This document shows, in pieces, positions 35,756-44,724 of a stretch of 64,000 nt of DNA. The position numbers and the translations under genes are program-made. The notes beneath the pieces were generated by a model that saw only the letters and a program-made list of their open reading frames with translations, did no database searches and had not been told where the DNA came from. The stretch is from Cyanobacteria bacterium SIG27 (GTDB lineage Bacteria > Cyanobacteriota > Vampirovibrionia > Gastranaerophilales > Gastranaerophilaceae): assembly GCA_015152565.1 (NCBI GenBank), contig SUTT01000003.1, forward strand, positions 21,424-85,423, given 5' to 3'. How positions within the stretch are numbered: the stretch's first letter is position 1; every line of letters starts with the position of its first letter.

Positions 35756-36706
35756 CTATAAAAGAGCTTTTGCTTCTTTTAAAAGCATATCTGCTGCTGT
35801 ATTAATTTTTTCTTTTATTGTGCAGCCTGCAGCTCTTTTGTGTCCTCCGCCATTGAATTTCTCAGTAATTTTAGTTGCGTCAACTTCTTTTGTTCTAATT
35901 GAAACCTTAACTCCGTTTTGAACTTCTTTTAATACAAAAGCAATTTCGACTCCAGATATTGACCTTAAAGTTTCGCAAATTCCCTCTGTGTATTCATCTT
36001 TTGCACTGAACTTATCAACTATTTCTTTTGTTATTAAAGTATAAGCAATTTTATCATTCAAGCAAAAAGTTGAATTTGTTATTAAATAGTTTTGAAATAA
36101 AATTAAATTTTTAGGCTTATTCGTATAGCACAAATCAGCAATTTCAGATGTATTTATTAATTTTGAAAGTTCAGATGCTATTAAAAAAGTATGTTCCGTA
36201 GTGCTTTCATATTTAAAACAGCCGGTATCAGTTAAAATAGCGCTATACAAGCCAACTGCCATATCTTTTGTGATTTTAACATCTATTTTTTTAAATAAAT
36301 CAAATAAAACTTCGCCAGTTGAAGAAATTCCGCCTTTGATATAGTTTATTTTTCCAAAACCAGAGTTTGTTTTATGATGATCAATTACAATTGTATTTTG
36401 CGCTTTTTCAAAAATAACTCTTCCTTTATCAATTATTCTATCAATCGAAGCGATATCAAGTGCAAGTACTAAATCGTAGTTATCTTCAAGATTGGATAAA
36501 TTTTTAGCATTATTTAAATGAGGCAAAAAAGAATAGGTATTTGGAAAATTAAAATTATCTTTTATTTGAATTAAAATATCGGCCTTTTCTCCGATAAATT
36601 CTTTTAGAGCGCTCGCACAACCCAAAGTGTCGCCATCAGGATTTACATGTGTTAGAATTAAAATGCGAGAAGCAGCATTTATTAAATTTAAAATCTCTCT
36701 TTCCAT
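35756..36706 (-). CDS. nrnA: DHH-family oligoribonuclease/pAp phosphatase
   Basis: 316 residues. DHH superfamily motifs: T-H-V-N-P-D-G-D-T-L-G near 19-29 (motif I), A-L-D-I-A-S-I-D-R (motif II), V-I-D-H-H-K-T-N (motif III, DHH), and D-T-G-C-F. The C-terminal DHHA1 domain has the G-G-G-H-K-R-A-A-G loop. NrnA-type enzymes clear short RNA oligomers and 3'-phosphoadenosine 5'-phosphate. It is the first gene of the 12-gene minus-strand run and is divergent from the Na/Ca exchanger with 35 bp between starts. Confidence 0.92.
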   Translation of the reverse strand: MEREILNLINAASRILILTHVNPDGDTLGCASALKEFIGEKADILIQIKDNFNFPNTYSFLPHLNNAKNLSNLEDNYDLVLALDIASIDRIIDKGRVIFEKAQNTIVIDHHKTNSGFGKINYIKGGISSTGEVLFDLFKKIDVKITKDMAVGLYSAILTDTGCFKYESTTEHTFLIASELSKLINTSEIADLCYTNKPKNLILFQNYLITNSTFCLNDKIAYTLITKEIVDKFSAKDEYTEGICETLRSISGVEIAFVLKEVQNGVKVSIRTKEVDATKITEKFNGGGHKRAAGCTIKEKINTAADMLLKEAKALL

Positions 36707-36741
36707 TGCTTATAGAATAACAAAAAATAAAGGAAAAACAA

Positions 36742-37731
36742 ATGACTTTTTTAACACATTTTACAATCGCCCTAATCTCTTTAATAGTCATTGTTTTATC
36801 TTGTGTATTATTTACTAATGCAATTGAATTTTTAGGAAACAAATTGAAATTGGGTAACAGTGCAACCGGTTCAATTCTTGCTGTTTTTGGAACAGGTTTA
36901 CCTGAAACAATTGTTCCTGTGGTTGCAATTTTAGGAAGCTACTTTTCAAATTCAAAAATTGAATTAGCGAAAGATGTGGCGCTTGGTGCCGTTGTGGGTT
37001 CGCCTTTTATGCTTTCTACTTTGGCACTATTTTTTCTTTCAATTGTTTTGATTTTAAAAAAGAAAAATAGATTATATCTAGACTATAAAACTGTTATAAG
37101 AGATTATAAATATTTTTTATTAGGCTATATTGGAGCTTTTATTTTTTCTTATTTTTCAAATTTTAAATATATTGCAATTATTTTGCTATTGATTTTATAT
37201 TGTATATACGTTCAAAGAACAATTTTAAAATCAAGAACAACATGCATTGAATGTGAATGCGAAAAATTATATTTTAATTTTAAACAAGAAAAGTTATCAC
37301 TAACTTTGCAGCTTTTATTTTCTTTAATTTTACTTGTTGTTTCATCTCATTTTTTTGTATGTGAAATTAAATATTTTTCAGATATTTTAAATATTTCTCC
37401 TTTGCTTTTAAGTTTAATTATTACTCCTTTTGCAACGGAATTACCTGAATGCATCAATAGCATAATTTGGCTTTATCAAGGAAAAGACGATTTAGCAATG
37501 GCAAACATTTTAGGTGCTATTGTTTTTCAAGCAACGGTTGTTTTTGCTTTAGGCATTTTATTAACAAATTGGAATTTTTCAACAATACTTATTATTAACT
37601 TTGTTTCAACAATAATAATAACTTTGGCTACAACATTATCAATAATGAAATTTAAAAAAATAACACTAGCAAATTTATTTTTATGTGGTATTATTTATTT
37701 TGCCTATTTTATATTTGTGTTGTTAAAATAA
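36742..37731 (+). CDS. Sodium/calcium exchanger family (CaCA) membrane protein
   Basis: 329 residues, about ten transmembrane segments in two inverted halves. The alpha repeats are G-T-G-L-P-E-T-I-V-P near 50-59 with D-V-A-L-G-A-V-V-G-S-P-F, and A-T-E-L-P-E-C-I-N-S near 232-241 with N-I-L-G-A-I-V-F-Q. Both carry the ion-binding G/A-T-x-L-P-E core. It is probably a YrbG-like cation antiporter; the transported ion is unproven. A short Cys-rich piece (C-I-E-C-E-C-E) lies in the central loop and might bind metal. AAAGGAAA precedes the ATG. Confidence 0.88.
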   Translation: MTFLTHFTIALISLIVIVLSCVLFTNAIEFLGNKLKLGNSATGSILAVFGTGLPETIVPVVAILGSYFSNSKIELAKDVALGAVVGSPFMLSTLALFFLSIVLILKKKNRLYLDYKTVIRDYKYFLLGYIGAFIFSYFSNFKYIAIILLLILYCIYVQRTILKSRTTCIECECEKLYFNFKQEKLSLTLQLLFSLILLVVSSHFFVCEIKYFSDILNISPLLLSLIITPFATELPECINSIIWLYQGKDDLAMANILGAIVFQATVVFALGILLTNWNFSTILIINFVSTIIITLATTLSIMKFKKITLANLFLCGIIYFAYFIFVLLK

Positions 37732-37793
37732 GCAAATAATTTTATTCACAAGTTTTTGTGAACGTATACTATATTTTGTTAGGAGAAGATAAA

Positions 37794-38225
37794 ATGCAAA
37801 TTTCATCAATTAGCACCAATATGGCTTTTGGTCGTATTTCAAATTCAGCAAGAATTCATCAATTAGAACAAAAAAGAGCAGAAATTCAATGGGCGGCAGA
37901 AGGTTGCACAGGTGATTTAAATCCGGAAGACGGATATGAATTAAAAGCAAGAACAAGATTGGCTGAATTAAGAGCAAAAGAAGCAAATGCAGCTTGGATG
38001 AGTGAGGGTTGCAATTGCACATTATGCCAAGAAGAAATGGTTGAAATGGCAAAATTGGAAAACATTGTTGCAGGTTTTGATGCTAAATTAGAAGAGTTAC
38101 CTAAAAAAGCAATGGTGGTTGAAAGAAATATCTATGATATGCCAACTAGAAATTTATACGATATGCCAACTAAAAATTCTTATGGTGTTCCAGATCATGA
38201 TTTTTCTGGCCCAGCTTGGAATTAA
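37794..38225 (+). CDS. Small protein with F-x-G-type leader and YDMPT repeats
   Basis: 143 residues from ATG 37794 with AGGAGAAG 5 nt upstream; a GTG-initiated extension is rejected. It opens MQISSISTNMAFGR, like the leader seen on two other proteins in this window (59657 and 60832 starts). Two related helical segments follow, each ending in W-A/M-A/S-E-G-C-x-x (W-A-A-E-G-C-T-G and W-M-S-E-G-C-N-C-T-L-C). The C-terminus has three near repeats N-I-Y-D-M-P-T-R / N-L-Y-D-M-P-T-K / N-S-Y-G-V-P. No membrane segment. Unknown function. Confidence 0.7.
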   Translation: MQISSISTNMAFGRISNSARIHQLEQKRAEIQWAAEGCTGDLNPEDGYELKARTRLAELRAKEANAAWMSEGCNCTLCQEEMVEMAKLENIVAGFDAKLEELPKKAMVVERNIYDMPTRNLYDMPTKNSYGVPDHDFSGPAWN

Positions 38226-38249
38226 TATTTAGTTAAATTTTTTGAAAAT

Positions 38250-38282
38250 AAAATGACTTCCTGTAATCTGGAAGTCATTTTT
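38250..38282 (+). terminator. Rho-independent terminator
   Basis: AAAATGACTTCC/GGAAGTCATTTT stem with an 8-nt loop and T run, after the YDMPT-repeat gene. Confidence 0.92.
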
Positions 38283-38286
38283 GTAT

Positions 38287-38311
38287 AAAAAAAGAGGAGC
38301 TTGTACTCCTC
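38287..38311 (-). terminator. Rho-independent terminator of the second pseudopilin
   Basis: On the minus strand GAGGAG-TACAAG-CTCCTC is followed by seven T. It lies 58 nt after the pseudopilin stop. Confidence 0.88.
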
Positions 38312-38369
38312 GACTAAAATTTGCTTAAATTTTTTTTGAAGCGAAATGGGCTTTTAAAGTAAAAAAGTT

Positions 38370-39146
38370 TTATTCTTCATTTACTCCTTTTTTGAGCCAT
38401 TCTTGTGCTCTGGTGCCTACAAGTATTTTGCCATCCCAGCGAATTCCGTAGCCAAAAGGACATTCATTACCACATTCCCAGTAGCCTTTTGTATTGTTTG
38501 GAATGCCATCAATATCTATGCAGAAAAACTTATATTTAGCTTCAACAAAACTATCCTCTCCACAATTAGGCTTATCAGCTCCTATGGCAATTCTTACTCC
38601 TTCTGCAGGGTCAATCCATCCAAAAGGTTCACTTGGTGCTGTTTCATAGAATACAACGCCATCATTTGTGATAATGCCCTCGTCTGGCCCAATTGTTGAA
38701 ACAGAATTACCTTGTGCGGCATTACAAACTTCATCAACCATATCTTCTATTTTTGTTCCAGATTGATATGGTTCCCCCCAGCAAATAGACCAAAATCCTT
38801 TTTGATTACTAGAAGTTTTTTCTGAACATTTTACGCTCTTCGTATTGATAACATCTGCAATAGAGCGGCATAAATATGTATTATCGCCGTTATGTGTTCC
38901 ATCGATTAATGTATCATCTGGTTTTATCCCTAAATCTCCATCTTTATAATACTTGTCGCTTGTCACAAGTTCACGAATGACAGTACCTAGAGTGTTGTGG
39001 GCTTTTTTGAATTTCATTAGGTTTTCATCTGGCATACTTTGCCTTGCGACAGGTAAAAGAATGGCAGTTAAAACACCAATAACAGTCAAAACTATCATGA
39101 CTTCAGCTAGCGTGAAGCCACGTAAATTACGCATATTTTTAGCCAT
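38370..39146 (-). CDS. Type II secretion/type IV pilus pseudopilin
   Basis: 258 residues from ATG 39146 (AAAGGG as SD); the longer frame upstream is AT-rich junk. The leader M-A-K-N-M-R-N-L-R-G is cut before F-T-L-A-E-V-M-I-V-L-T-V-I-G-V-L-T-A-I-L-L-P, the canonical G|F-T-L-x-E-V prepilin signature with Glu+5. The mature part has about ten cysteines, a D-G-T-H-N-G-D-N-T-Y-L-C segment, and an E-G-I-I-T-N-D-G-V-V-F-Y motif. It is probably a minor pseudopilin of a T2SS/T4P-like machine whose assembly genes lie elsewhere. Monocistronic with its own terminator. Confidence 0.88.
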   Translation of the reverse strand: MAKNMRNLRGFTLAEVMIVLTVIGVLTAILLPVARQSMPDENLMKFKKAHNTLGTVIRELVTSDKYYKDGDLGIKPDDTLIDGTHNGDNTYLCRSIADVINTKSVKCSEKTSSNQKGFWSICWGEPYQSGTKIEDMVDEVCNAAQGNSVSTIGPDEGIITNDGVVFYETAPSEPFGWIDPAEGVRIAIGADKPNCGEDSFVEAKYKFFCIDIDGIPNNTKGYWECGNECPFGYGIRWDGKILVGTRAQEWLKKGVNEE

Positions 39147-39270
39147 AAAGACCCTTTCAAAATTAGTCTTTGGCAAAATTCTAATATATATATATATTAC
39201 AAGAAAATACATAAAATTTAATACAAACGATTTATTAAGGTGTATGATTTAATATTTTTTAAAAAAGTGC

Positions 39271-39301
39271 TTGATTATTTTTTTTGATAGTGTATTATAA
39301 T
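39271..39301 (+). promoter_or_regulatory. Promoter of tRNA-Gly
   Basis: TTGATT (39271-39276) and overlapping -10 candidates TATTAT/TATAAT (39293-39301). The stretch CTTGATTATTTTTTTTG is identical to that in the tRNA-Ala promoter, which supports a shared tRNA promoter type. The tRNA begins about 10 nt after the expected start site. Confidence 0.55.
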
Positions 39302-39317
39302 TAAGCAAACACTAATT

Positions 39318-39392
39318 GCGGGAGTAATTCAGTGGTAGAATGCTTCCTTGCCAAGGAAGATGTCGCGAGTTCGAGCCTCGTCTCCCGCTCCA
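39318..39392 (+). tRNA. tRNA-Gly (anticodon GCC)
   Basis: Acceptor GCGGGAG/CTCCCGC, anticodon arm CTTCC-TTGCCAA-GGAAG with anticodon GCC, T-loop TTCGAGC, discriminator T and an encoded CCA (39390-39392). A terminator hairpin starts 2 nt later. Its last 10 nt and everything through the terminator are duplicated 124 bp downstream. Confidence 0.97.
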
Positions 39393-39450
39393 TAAAAGAC
39401 ACTCAACAATGAGTGTCTTTTATTTTGCACTCGACTCGGCTTCGCCTCTT
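39383..39450 (+). repeat. 68-bp direct repeat, copy 1 (tRNA-Gly 3' end plus terminator)
   Basis: Begins inside the tRNA acceptor (TCCCGCTCCA), includes the hairpin AAAAGACACTC/GAGTGTCTTTT and TATTTTGC, and ends in a GC-rich tail CGACTCGGCTTCGCCTCTT. Identical to 39507-39574. Confidence 0.95.
39394..39426 (+). terminator. Terminator of tRNA-Gly
   Basis: AAAAGACACTC/GAGTGTCTTTT stem, 6-nt loop, followed by TATTTT. Confidence 0.9.
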
Positions 39451-39506
39451 ACTACGTACTACTTTATTTCTAAAGTTCGCCGATGCTCACTTAAGAACTA
39501 AAGCAT

Positions 39507-39574
39507 TCCCGCTCCATAAAAGACACTCAACAATGAGTGTCTTTTATTTTGCACTCGACTCGGCTTCGCCTCTT
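39507..39574 (+). repeat. 68-bp direct repeat, copy 2
   Basis: Exact second copy of 39383-39450, offset 124 bp, including ten bases of the tRNA 3' end and a second working-looking terminator. The 56-bp spacer (39451-39506) holds TACGTACTAC and a weak inverted pair AGTTC/GAACT, but no ORF. The rest of the region up to 39661 is AT-rich with nothing recognised except the SD of the next gene. Confidence 0.95.
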
Positions 39575-39661
39575 GTTTTTAAAGCTTATTTTGTTGTTAA
39601 TACAACCGAATAACTTTGCTAAATATGTTAATATATACACAATAGCAACAAAGAGGTATCT

Positions 39662-41281
39662 ATGAGAGTAATTATTATCGGTGGCGGTGCGGCTGGTGCA
39701 AGTTGTGCAACAAGATTAAGAAGACTAAATGAAGATATTGAAATAATCATTCTAGAGCAAACAAATGAAGTTTCAATTGCCAATTGCGGTCTTCCTTATT
39801 ACATTTCTGATGTTATTCCAAATAGAGACAGTATCCTTGTTTCAACTCCTCAAAAGTTTAAGTCTTGGTTTAATATTGATGTCCGCTTAGAAACAGAAGT
39901 TATTGAAATAAATAAAGAAGAAAAATTTGTTCTAACAAACTTTAATGAAAAATTAAGCTATGATTATTTAGTTTTAGCAAGTGGTGCAAGTCCAATTGTT
40001 CCTGAATTTGCTGGATTAAATAAAGATAAAACTTTTGTTGTAAGAACTTTAGCTGACGCTGATAAAATTAAAAATTATATTAAAAATAATTCCGTTAAAA
40101 AAGTTGCCGTAATTGGTGGCGGTTTTATTGGGGTTGAGATTGCTGAAAACCTTGTTGAGCTTGGTTTAAATACGACTTTAATCGAATTAAACAATCAAAT
40201 TTTAGCATCTTTGGATTTTGAAATCGCAAAAATTGCACAAGATGAAATGATTAAAAAAGGTATAAATTTAATTTTATCCGATGGGGTGCAAAAATTTAGC
40301 AACAATCAAATTATTTTAAATTCAAATAAAGCTATCGACTATGATTTATGCATTTTAGCGCTTGGAGTTAAGCCTGAAACTAATTTGGCGCATAAAGCTG
40401 GGCTAGAAACAAATCGAGGGATTATTGTTGATGAATATTTAAGAACTTCAGATAGATTTATTTACGCTGCAGGTGATAACATTGAAGCAAGGGATTTTGT
40501 TGGTGGACAAAACACTCTTTTACCTCTTGCGGGGCCTGCTAATCGTCAAGGTCGAATTGTTGCAGATAATATTTGCGGGTTTAATTCGACTTATAAAAAC
40601 ACCCAAGGCACAAGTGTTGTTAAAGTTTTTGATTTAACGGTTGCAAGTAGCGGAAATAATGAAAAACAATTAAAACAAAAAGAAATTCCTTATTGGAAAA
40701 CTTACGTTTACGGTCGCTCTCATGCTGGATATTACCCTAATTCAGATATGATTTTATATAAATTATTATTCTCTAATGATGGTAAAATCTTAGGTATTCA
40801 AGGAATTGGCGAAAGTGGAGTTGAAAAAAGAGTTGATGTAATTGCAACAATTATGCGAAATAATGGAACTGTGCAAGATATGATTGACGCTGAATTGTGC
40901 TATGCTCCGCCATATTCTAGCGCAAAAGACCCTGTAAATATTTTAGGAATGAGTGCTGATAATATACTAAAAGGACTTGTTAAGCCTGCTTATTTTGAAG
41001 ATTTGAAAGATGCAGTTGCTATTGATGTTCGACCTAATATGATTTATAAAATGGGCACAATTGAGGGCGCAATAAACATTCCTATTACTGAAATTAGAAG
41101 AAGATTAGATGAAATTCCAAAAGATAAAAAAGTAATTTTATCTTGTAATACAGGCTATACAAGTTATTGTGCAGCAAGAATATTAGTTCAAAAAGGATTT
41201 AATAACATTTATTCTTTTATGGGCGGATATGAATTATATAAGGAATTTATAAAAGAAAGCACAAAATTAAATCTTGTCTAA
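39662..41281 (+). CDS. CoA-disulfide reductase-like oxidoreductase fused to rhodanese
   Basis: 539 residues. FAD loop G-G-G-A-A-G-A-S-C-A at 7-16; redox Cys42 in S-I-A-N-C-G-L-P-Y-Y; second dinucleotide fold V-A-V-I-G-G-G-F-I-G-V-E near 160-171; C-terminal flavin motif Y-A-A-G-D. Residues about 450-539 are a rhodanese domain (A-I-D-V-R, then L-S-C-N-T-G-Y with Cys495). This is the CoADR-RHD architecture, reducing CoA disulfides or persulfides and linked to sulfur and oxidative-stress handling in anaerobes. AGAGG precedes the ATG by 5 nt. It stands alone, convergent with the helicase. Confidence 0.9.
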   Translation: MRVIIIGGGAAGASCATRLRRLNEDIEIIILEQTNEVSIANCGLPYYISDVIPNRDSILVSTPQKFKSWFNIDVRLETEVIEINKEEKFVLTNFNEKLSYDYLVLASGASPIVPEFAGLNKDKTFVVRTLADADKIKNYIKNNSVKKVAVIGGGFIGVEIAENLVELGLNTTLIELNNQILASLDFEIAKIAQDEMIKKGINLILSDGVQKFSNNQIILNSNKAIDYDLCILALGVKPETNLAHKAGLETNRGIIVDEYLRTSDRFIYAAGDNIEARDFVGGQNTLLPLAGPANRQGRIVADNICGFNSTYKNTQGTSVVKVFDLTVASSGNNEKQLKQKEIPYWKTYVYGRSHAGYYPNSDMILYKLLFSNDGKILGIQGIGESGVEKRVDVIATIMRNNGTVQDMIDAELCYAPPYSSAKDPVNILGMSADNILKGLVKPAYFEDLKDAVAIDVRPNMIYKMGTIEGAINIPITEIRRRLDEIPKDKKVILSCNTGYTSYCAARILVQKGFNNIYSFMGGYELYKEFIKESTKLNLV

Positions 41282-41330
41282 AATTGACATTTAAAATTTA
41301 ATATTATTAATATTACACAAGGCTTTGTTT

Positions 41331-44300
41331 CTATTTATTCATATCACAAAGAACATTTTTATATGGACAATGCTCGCAAGAAGTCTTACAAGGTGTTGGT
41401 TCAAAATTATGTGATTTTATGCCTTTAATTGCATTTCTATATTTATCTAAGATTTTCTCAATATCATCTTCTGAATAATAAATTGTACAAGATTTATTAT
41501 ATTCTTGTGGAAATAAAAACGACGTTTGCTCTACTTCTATACCTTTTGTTTTTTCTAAGAAATATTTATATAACCCCATTTGAATATAATAATCTTCGTG
41601 TGAACCCAATTTTTCATTATTGGAATCAGTAAAACAAATTTCATTTTTATCTTTAGCACGCCCGGTTTTATAATCATAAATTCTAAATTTGCCATCAACT
41701 AAATTTACTCTATCTGGAAGTCCTTTAAATTGAACCCCTTCAAAATCAGCTATGATATCTTGTTCAATATTATAAACAGTATCAATATTAATCAAACTCA
41801 AATCTTTTTCAAAAAATTCTTTTATTGATGTTTGAGCTATTGTTTTGTATTGTTCTCTTTGATTTAAAGTTGAAAACGAATATTTATCAATTTGGGTTTC
41901 AACCTCACTAACAAAAGTTTCACTATCATAAAACACCTTGTTTTTAATAGCATATTTAACTGCATTTTCACAAGCTTTATGGATAGCTAAACCAAAATTC
42001 ATTGAATCTGGAATTGAAAAATTAGGCGAACTTAAACCTAAAATCTTATCAAAGAAAAACATTCTTGGACATTTTAAATATGGATTTATTAAAGATGGAG
42101 AATAATATTTTATTTCTGAAATTATACTATTAATATTTGATTTAAAATCTTTAATGTAATCATAATCTTTAATTAATAATGCTTTTGCCCAATCGTATAC
42201 TTGAGGCTCTTTTTTATCTTCGCAATAGTTATTAATTTCAATAAGATTTTGAGGAATTTCATTAACCTTTAATAACGCACTATGCCCCTCGGTGCCATTT
42301 GTTCCAATATATGAAAGTCTTAGTGTGTGTTTTGCTCTTGTCATTCCAACATACATTTTATTAATTTTGTCTGCTAATTTATATGTTTTCCAAGTAGCTT
42401 CATCCCTAATATCATCATTTGATAATGGAACAGGTGGTTTGATTATCGGGCGAGAACAACTTTCCCACTTGCTTGATTTTAAAGATGGCATATAAACATA
42501 TTCATATTCTAAACCTTTTGAACTTTGGTATGTTGTTAATTGCACTGCATTCATTTTTATTGAATCTTTTTCAATTTTCAAATCAATTTTATCATTTTGA
42601 AGCATATCGAGATATTCAACAAAATCTTCTAAATTAACTTTTTTATATTGAGATGAATATGTGTATGCTTCATCTAACAACCTTTTAAGCGCTAAGGTGT
42701 TTTCAAGCTTATTTATTTCAAAATTAAAGAAAAAGTCTAAAATGCCGGTTTTAGATGCACATTGCGAAACAACCCTATAAACAGTTTCACCCGATAAAAT
42801 TGTATTTTTTAGATTTTCATAGGTATTTAAGAAATTTTTAATATCACAAGGCGCATCTTCTTTTTTAATTATTTCTTTCATAGCTAGAATAAAATTCTTT
42901 TGCTTTGAATTTTCTTCTTGCAGCAAATTAAAAGAAACAGATGATATATTAAACGGTGGTAAAAGCAAAAGCCTAAATAATTTATCTGAATTTAAATCTG
43001 GATTAACAAGTGCTTGCAGATAATAATACAAAACCATTGATGATTTTATAGCAAAAATACTCTTGCCGTCTTTTAGTTCGTAAGGGATGTTTCTATTGTG
43101 CAACTGCTCAGCGTAATATGCTAATTCATCATTACTTGTTGATAAAATTGCAATTTGAGAATAATCTTTTTCTTTTGTTTTTTCATCAACTGGACAATTA
43201 GAAGAATTTATTAATTCATCAATTTCTTTAACTATATCTAGTGCTTGGGATGCTTCATCATAATAAATATTGAGCCTAACTTTATTTTCTTTAGCTATAA
43301 CTTCATCATTAACTGCTTTTAAATTAATTTCTTTATCTAATAATTCTGTATTTTGTTGCGCTACAGTTCGAGCAACATCTAATATAGTTTGAGTAGAACG
43401 CCTATTTTCAACAAATTTTATTGGAGATTTAATTTCATCCTTATATTTATCCCAAAAAGCTTGAATACTATCAATCCTAGCTCCTTGAGAAGCGTTAATA
43501 ATTTGTTTATCATCACCAACAACAAAAACATTTCCTTTTGTTGAATTATCGACAAGATGAAAAATCAGCTCGTTTTGAGAGCGGTTTGTATCTTGGTATT
43601 CATCAATAATAATGTAATCATATTGATTTGAAATGTTTTGCGCAAAACTTGGGTCAGCTTCAAATTTTTCTAAAATATAGTTAATCATATCATCGTAGTC
43701 GATATAACTATTGAGCTCCATTTTTTCTCGGTACAAATTGAAAAATCGATATAATTCTCTAATTTTAGCTATTTTAATTTCAATTTTTTCAATATTTGCT
43801 TCATATTTTTTATTTTTCTTTGGAGCAAAATCTCTTTCATATTCTAAAGCATCAATTGCAGGCAACCATTCTGGGTCACTTTTGATATTTTCTTCTAATT
43901 GCTGAGCTTCTTTATCTAAAATTCGATATCTTTTTAAATATGCAATTCCATCTACAATAGAATCAAAAGAAGAATATTTATTAGCTTTTTCGCTTTTGTA
44001 AAATTCAGCATCATCAATTTCATCAATGCATTCTTTTATTAATGCTCTTTTAATGCTTTCAGGAATTAATTGAATGGATGCTGGAACGCTAAATTCATCT
44101 GAATATTCACTAATTAATTTATTGGAAAAACTGTGAAAAGTATGAATTTCAACATTATTGTTGTTCTCATCTAATTCTTCTAAGACTCTTTTTTTCATCT
44201 CATCAGCACCAGCACGAGAATATGTCATACAAAGAATTCGCTCTGGTTTAACTCCTTGTAAAATCATTGCTTGAAGCCTTTTAATAACAGTATAGGTTTT

Positions 44301-44411
44301 ACCTGTTCCAGGTCCAGCTAAAACAAGAAATTTGCCATCAGGATTTTCAGCGCATAATTTTTGTTCATCATTTAATTTAGAAAGAATTTCTTCTAGTTTA
44401 TTTGTTGTCAT
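41331..44411 (-). CDS. UvrD/REP-family helicase with C-terminal PD-(D/E)XK Fe-S nuclease
   Basis: 1026 residues. SF1A motifs: Q-motif L-N-D-E-Q-K-L-C, Walker A G-P-G-T-G-K-T at 33-39, T-Y-S-R-A, Walker B I-I-D-E-Y-Q-D-T, V-G-D-D-K-Q-I, T-Y-Q-S-S-K-G-L-E-Y and V-G-M-T-R-A. The last about 230 residues are a RecB-type nuclease (L-K-C-P-R-M-F-F-F-D, then G-L-P-D-R-V near the active site and I-Y-D-Y-K-T-G). They end in C-K-T-S-C-E-H-C-x6-C, an iron-staple Cys cluster as in AddB/Cas4. It is probably an end-processing helicase-nuclease, an AddA/AddB-like fusion or a stand-alone UvrD-Cas4-type protein. No partner gene adjacent. Confidence 0.88.
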   Translation of the reverse strand: MTTNKLEEILSKLNDEQKLCAENPDGKFLVLAGPGTGKTYTVIKRLQAMILQGVKPERILCMTYSRAGADEMKKRVLEELDENNNNVEIHTFHSFSNKLISEYSDEFSVPASIQLIPESIKRALIKECIDEIDDAEFYKSEKANKYSSFDSIVDGIAYLKRYRILDKEAQQLEENIKSDPEWLPAIDALEYERDFAPKKNKKYEANIEKIEIKIAKIRELYRFFNLYREKMELNSYIDYDDMINYILEKFEADPSFAQNISNQYDYIIIDEYQDTNRSQNELIFHLVDNSTKGNVFVVGDDKQIINASQGARIDSIQAFWDKYKDEIKSPIKFVENRRSTQTILDVARTVAQQNTELLDKEINLKAVNDEVIAKENKVRLNIYYDEASQALDIVKEIDELINSSNCPVDEKTKEKDYSQIAILSTSNDELAYYAEQLHNRNIPYELKDGKSIFAIKSSMVLYYYLQALVNPDLNSDKLFRLLLLPPFNISSVSFNLLQEENSKQKNFILAMKEIIKKEDAPCDIKNFLNTYENLKNTILSGETVYRVVSQCASKTGILDFFFNFEINKLENTLALKRLLDEAYTYSSQYKKVNLEDFVEYLDMLQNDKIDLKIEKDSIKMNAVQLTTYQSSKGLEYEYVYMPSLKSSKWESCSRPIIKPPVPLSNDDIRDEATWKTYKLADKINKMYVGMTRAKHTLRLSYIGTNGTEGHSALLKVNEIPQNLIEINNYCEDKKEPQVYDWAKALLIKDYDYIKDFKSNINSIISEIKYYSPSLINPYLKCPRMFFFDKILGLSSPNFSIPDSMNFGLAIHKACENAVKYAIKNKVFYDSETFVSEVETQIDKYSFSTLNQREQYKTIAQTSIKEFFEKDLSLINIDTVYNIEQDIIADFEGVQFKGLPDRVNLVDGKFRIYDYKTGRAKDKNEICFTDSNNEKLGSHEDYYIQMGLYKYFLEKTKGIEVEQTSFLFPQEYNKSCTIYYSEDDIEKILDKYRNAIKGIKSHNFEPTPCKTSCEHCPYKNVLCDMNK

Positions 44412-44482
44412 TCTATTTAATCCGCATTTGACTGTTTAATTATATCATATAAAAGCTCAATGATTAAGTGAATTTTGGCATT

Positions 44483-44508
44483 AAAAAAGAGCCTTTCGGC
44501 TCTTGTTT
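44483..44508 (-). terminator. Hairpin terminator (minus strand) at the edge of the islet
   Basis: AAGAGCC-GAAA-GGCTCTT followed by T's on the minus strand. It lies directly downstream, in tRNA-Ala orientation, of a relic tRNA-Ala 3' end, just as a real tRNA terminator would. Confidence 0.75.
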
Positions 44509-44513
44509 TAAAT

Positions 44514-44534
44514 TGGTGGAGGTTGGGAGATTCG
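44514..44534 (-). pseudogene. Relic of tRNA-Ala 3' end (att-like site)
   Basis: 20 of 21 bases match the 3' end of the intact tRNA-Ala (45576-45596), including TGGTGGAGGTT (CCA plus acceptor on the minus strand) and GGAGATTCG (T-arm). The rest of the tRNA is missing. This is the layout of an attachment-site duplication left by an integrated element. The surrounding 484-bp gap (44412-44895) holds only this relic, the terminator, an inverted repeat and one small ORF. Confidence 0.75.
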
Positions 44535-44609
44535 CTCTTCTCGTGGAATAACCTAAAACCTTGTTATATTGCCACTTTTGCTGAATTTTAATTTTGCACC
44601 TGTAGCCGC

Positions 44610-44650
44610 GAATCTTGTGTTTTTGTGGACGCAGAATGGACACAAGAATC
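44610..44650. repeat. Inverted repeat inside the islet
   Basis: GAATCTTGTGT (44610-44620) and ACACAAGAATC (44640-44650), complementary at 10 of 11 positions, around TTTTGTGGACGCAGAATGG. It could be a recombinase arm or the tail of a lost integrase gene; not provable here. Confidence 0.5.
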
Positions 44651-44724
44651 AACCTTGAATTATAGATGCAGGATATGCAACATTATTAAGCATTATAAAA
44701 GAAATTTATGATTATTATCGAAAA

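Noticed and set aside
39383..39574. CRISPR array at the direct repeats
   Set aside because: Only two copies, 68 bp long, and they include part of a tRNA; no spacers and no cas genes in the window.
44464..44652. 62-codon minus-strand ORF in the islet
   Set aside because: It overlaps the tRNA-Ala relic and a terminator hairpin and shows no coding character.
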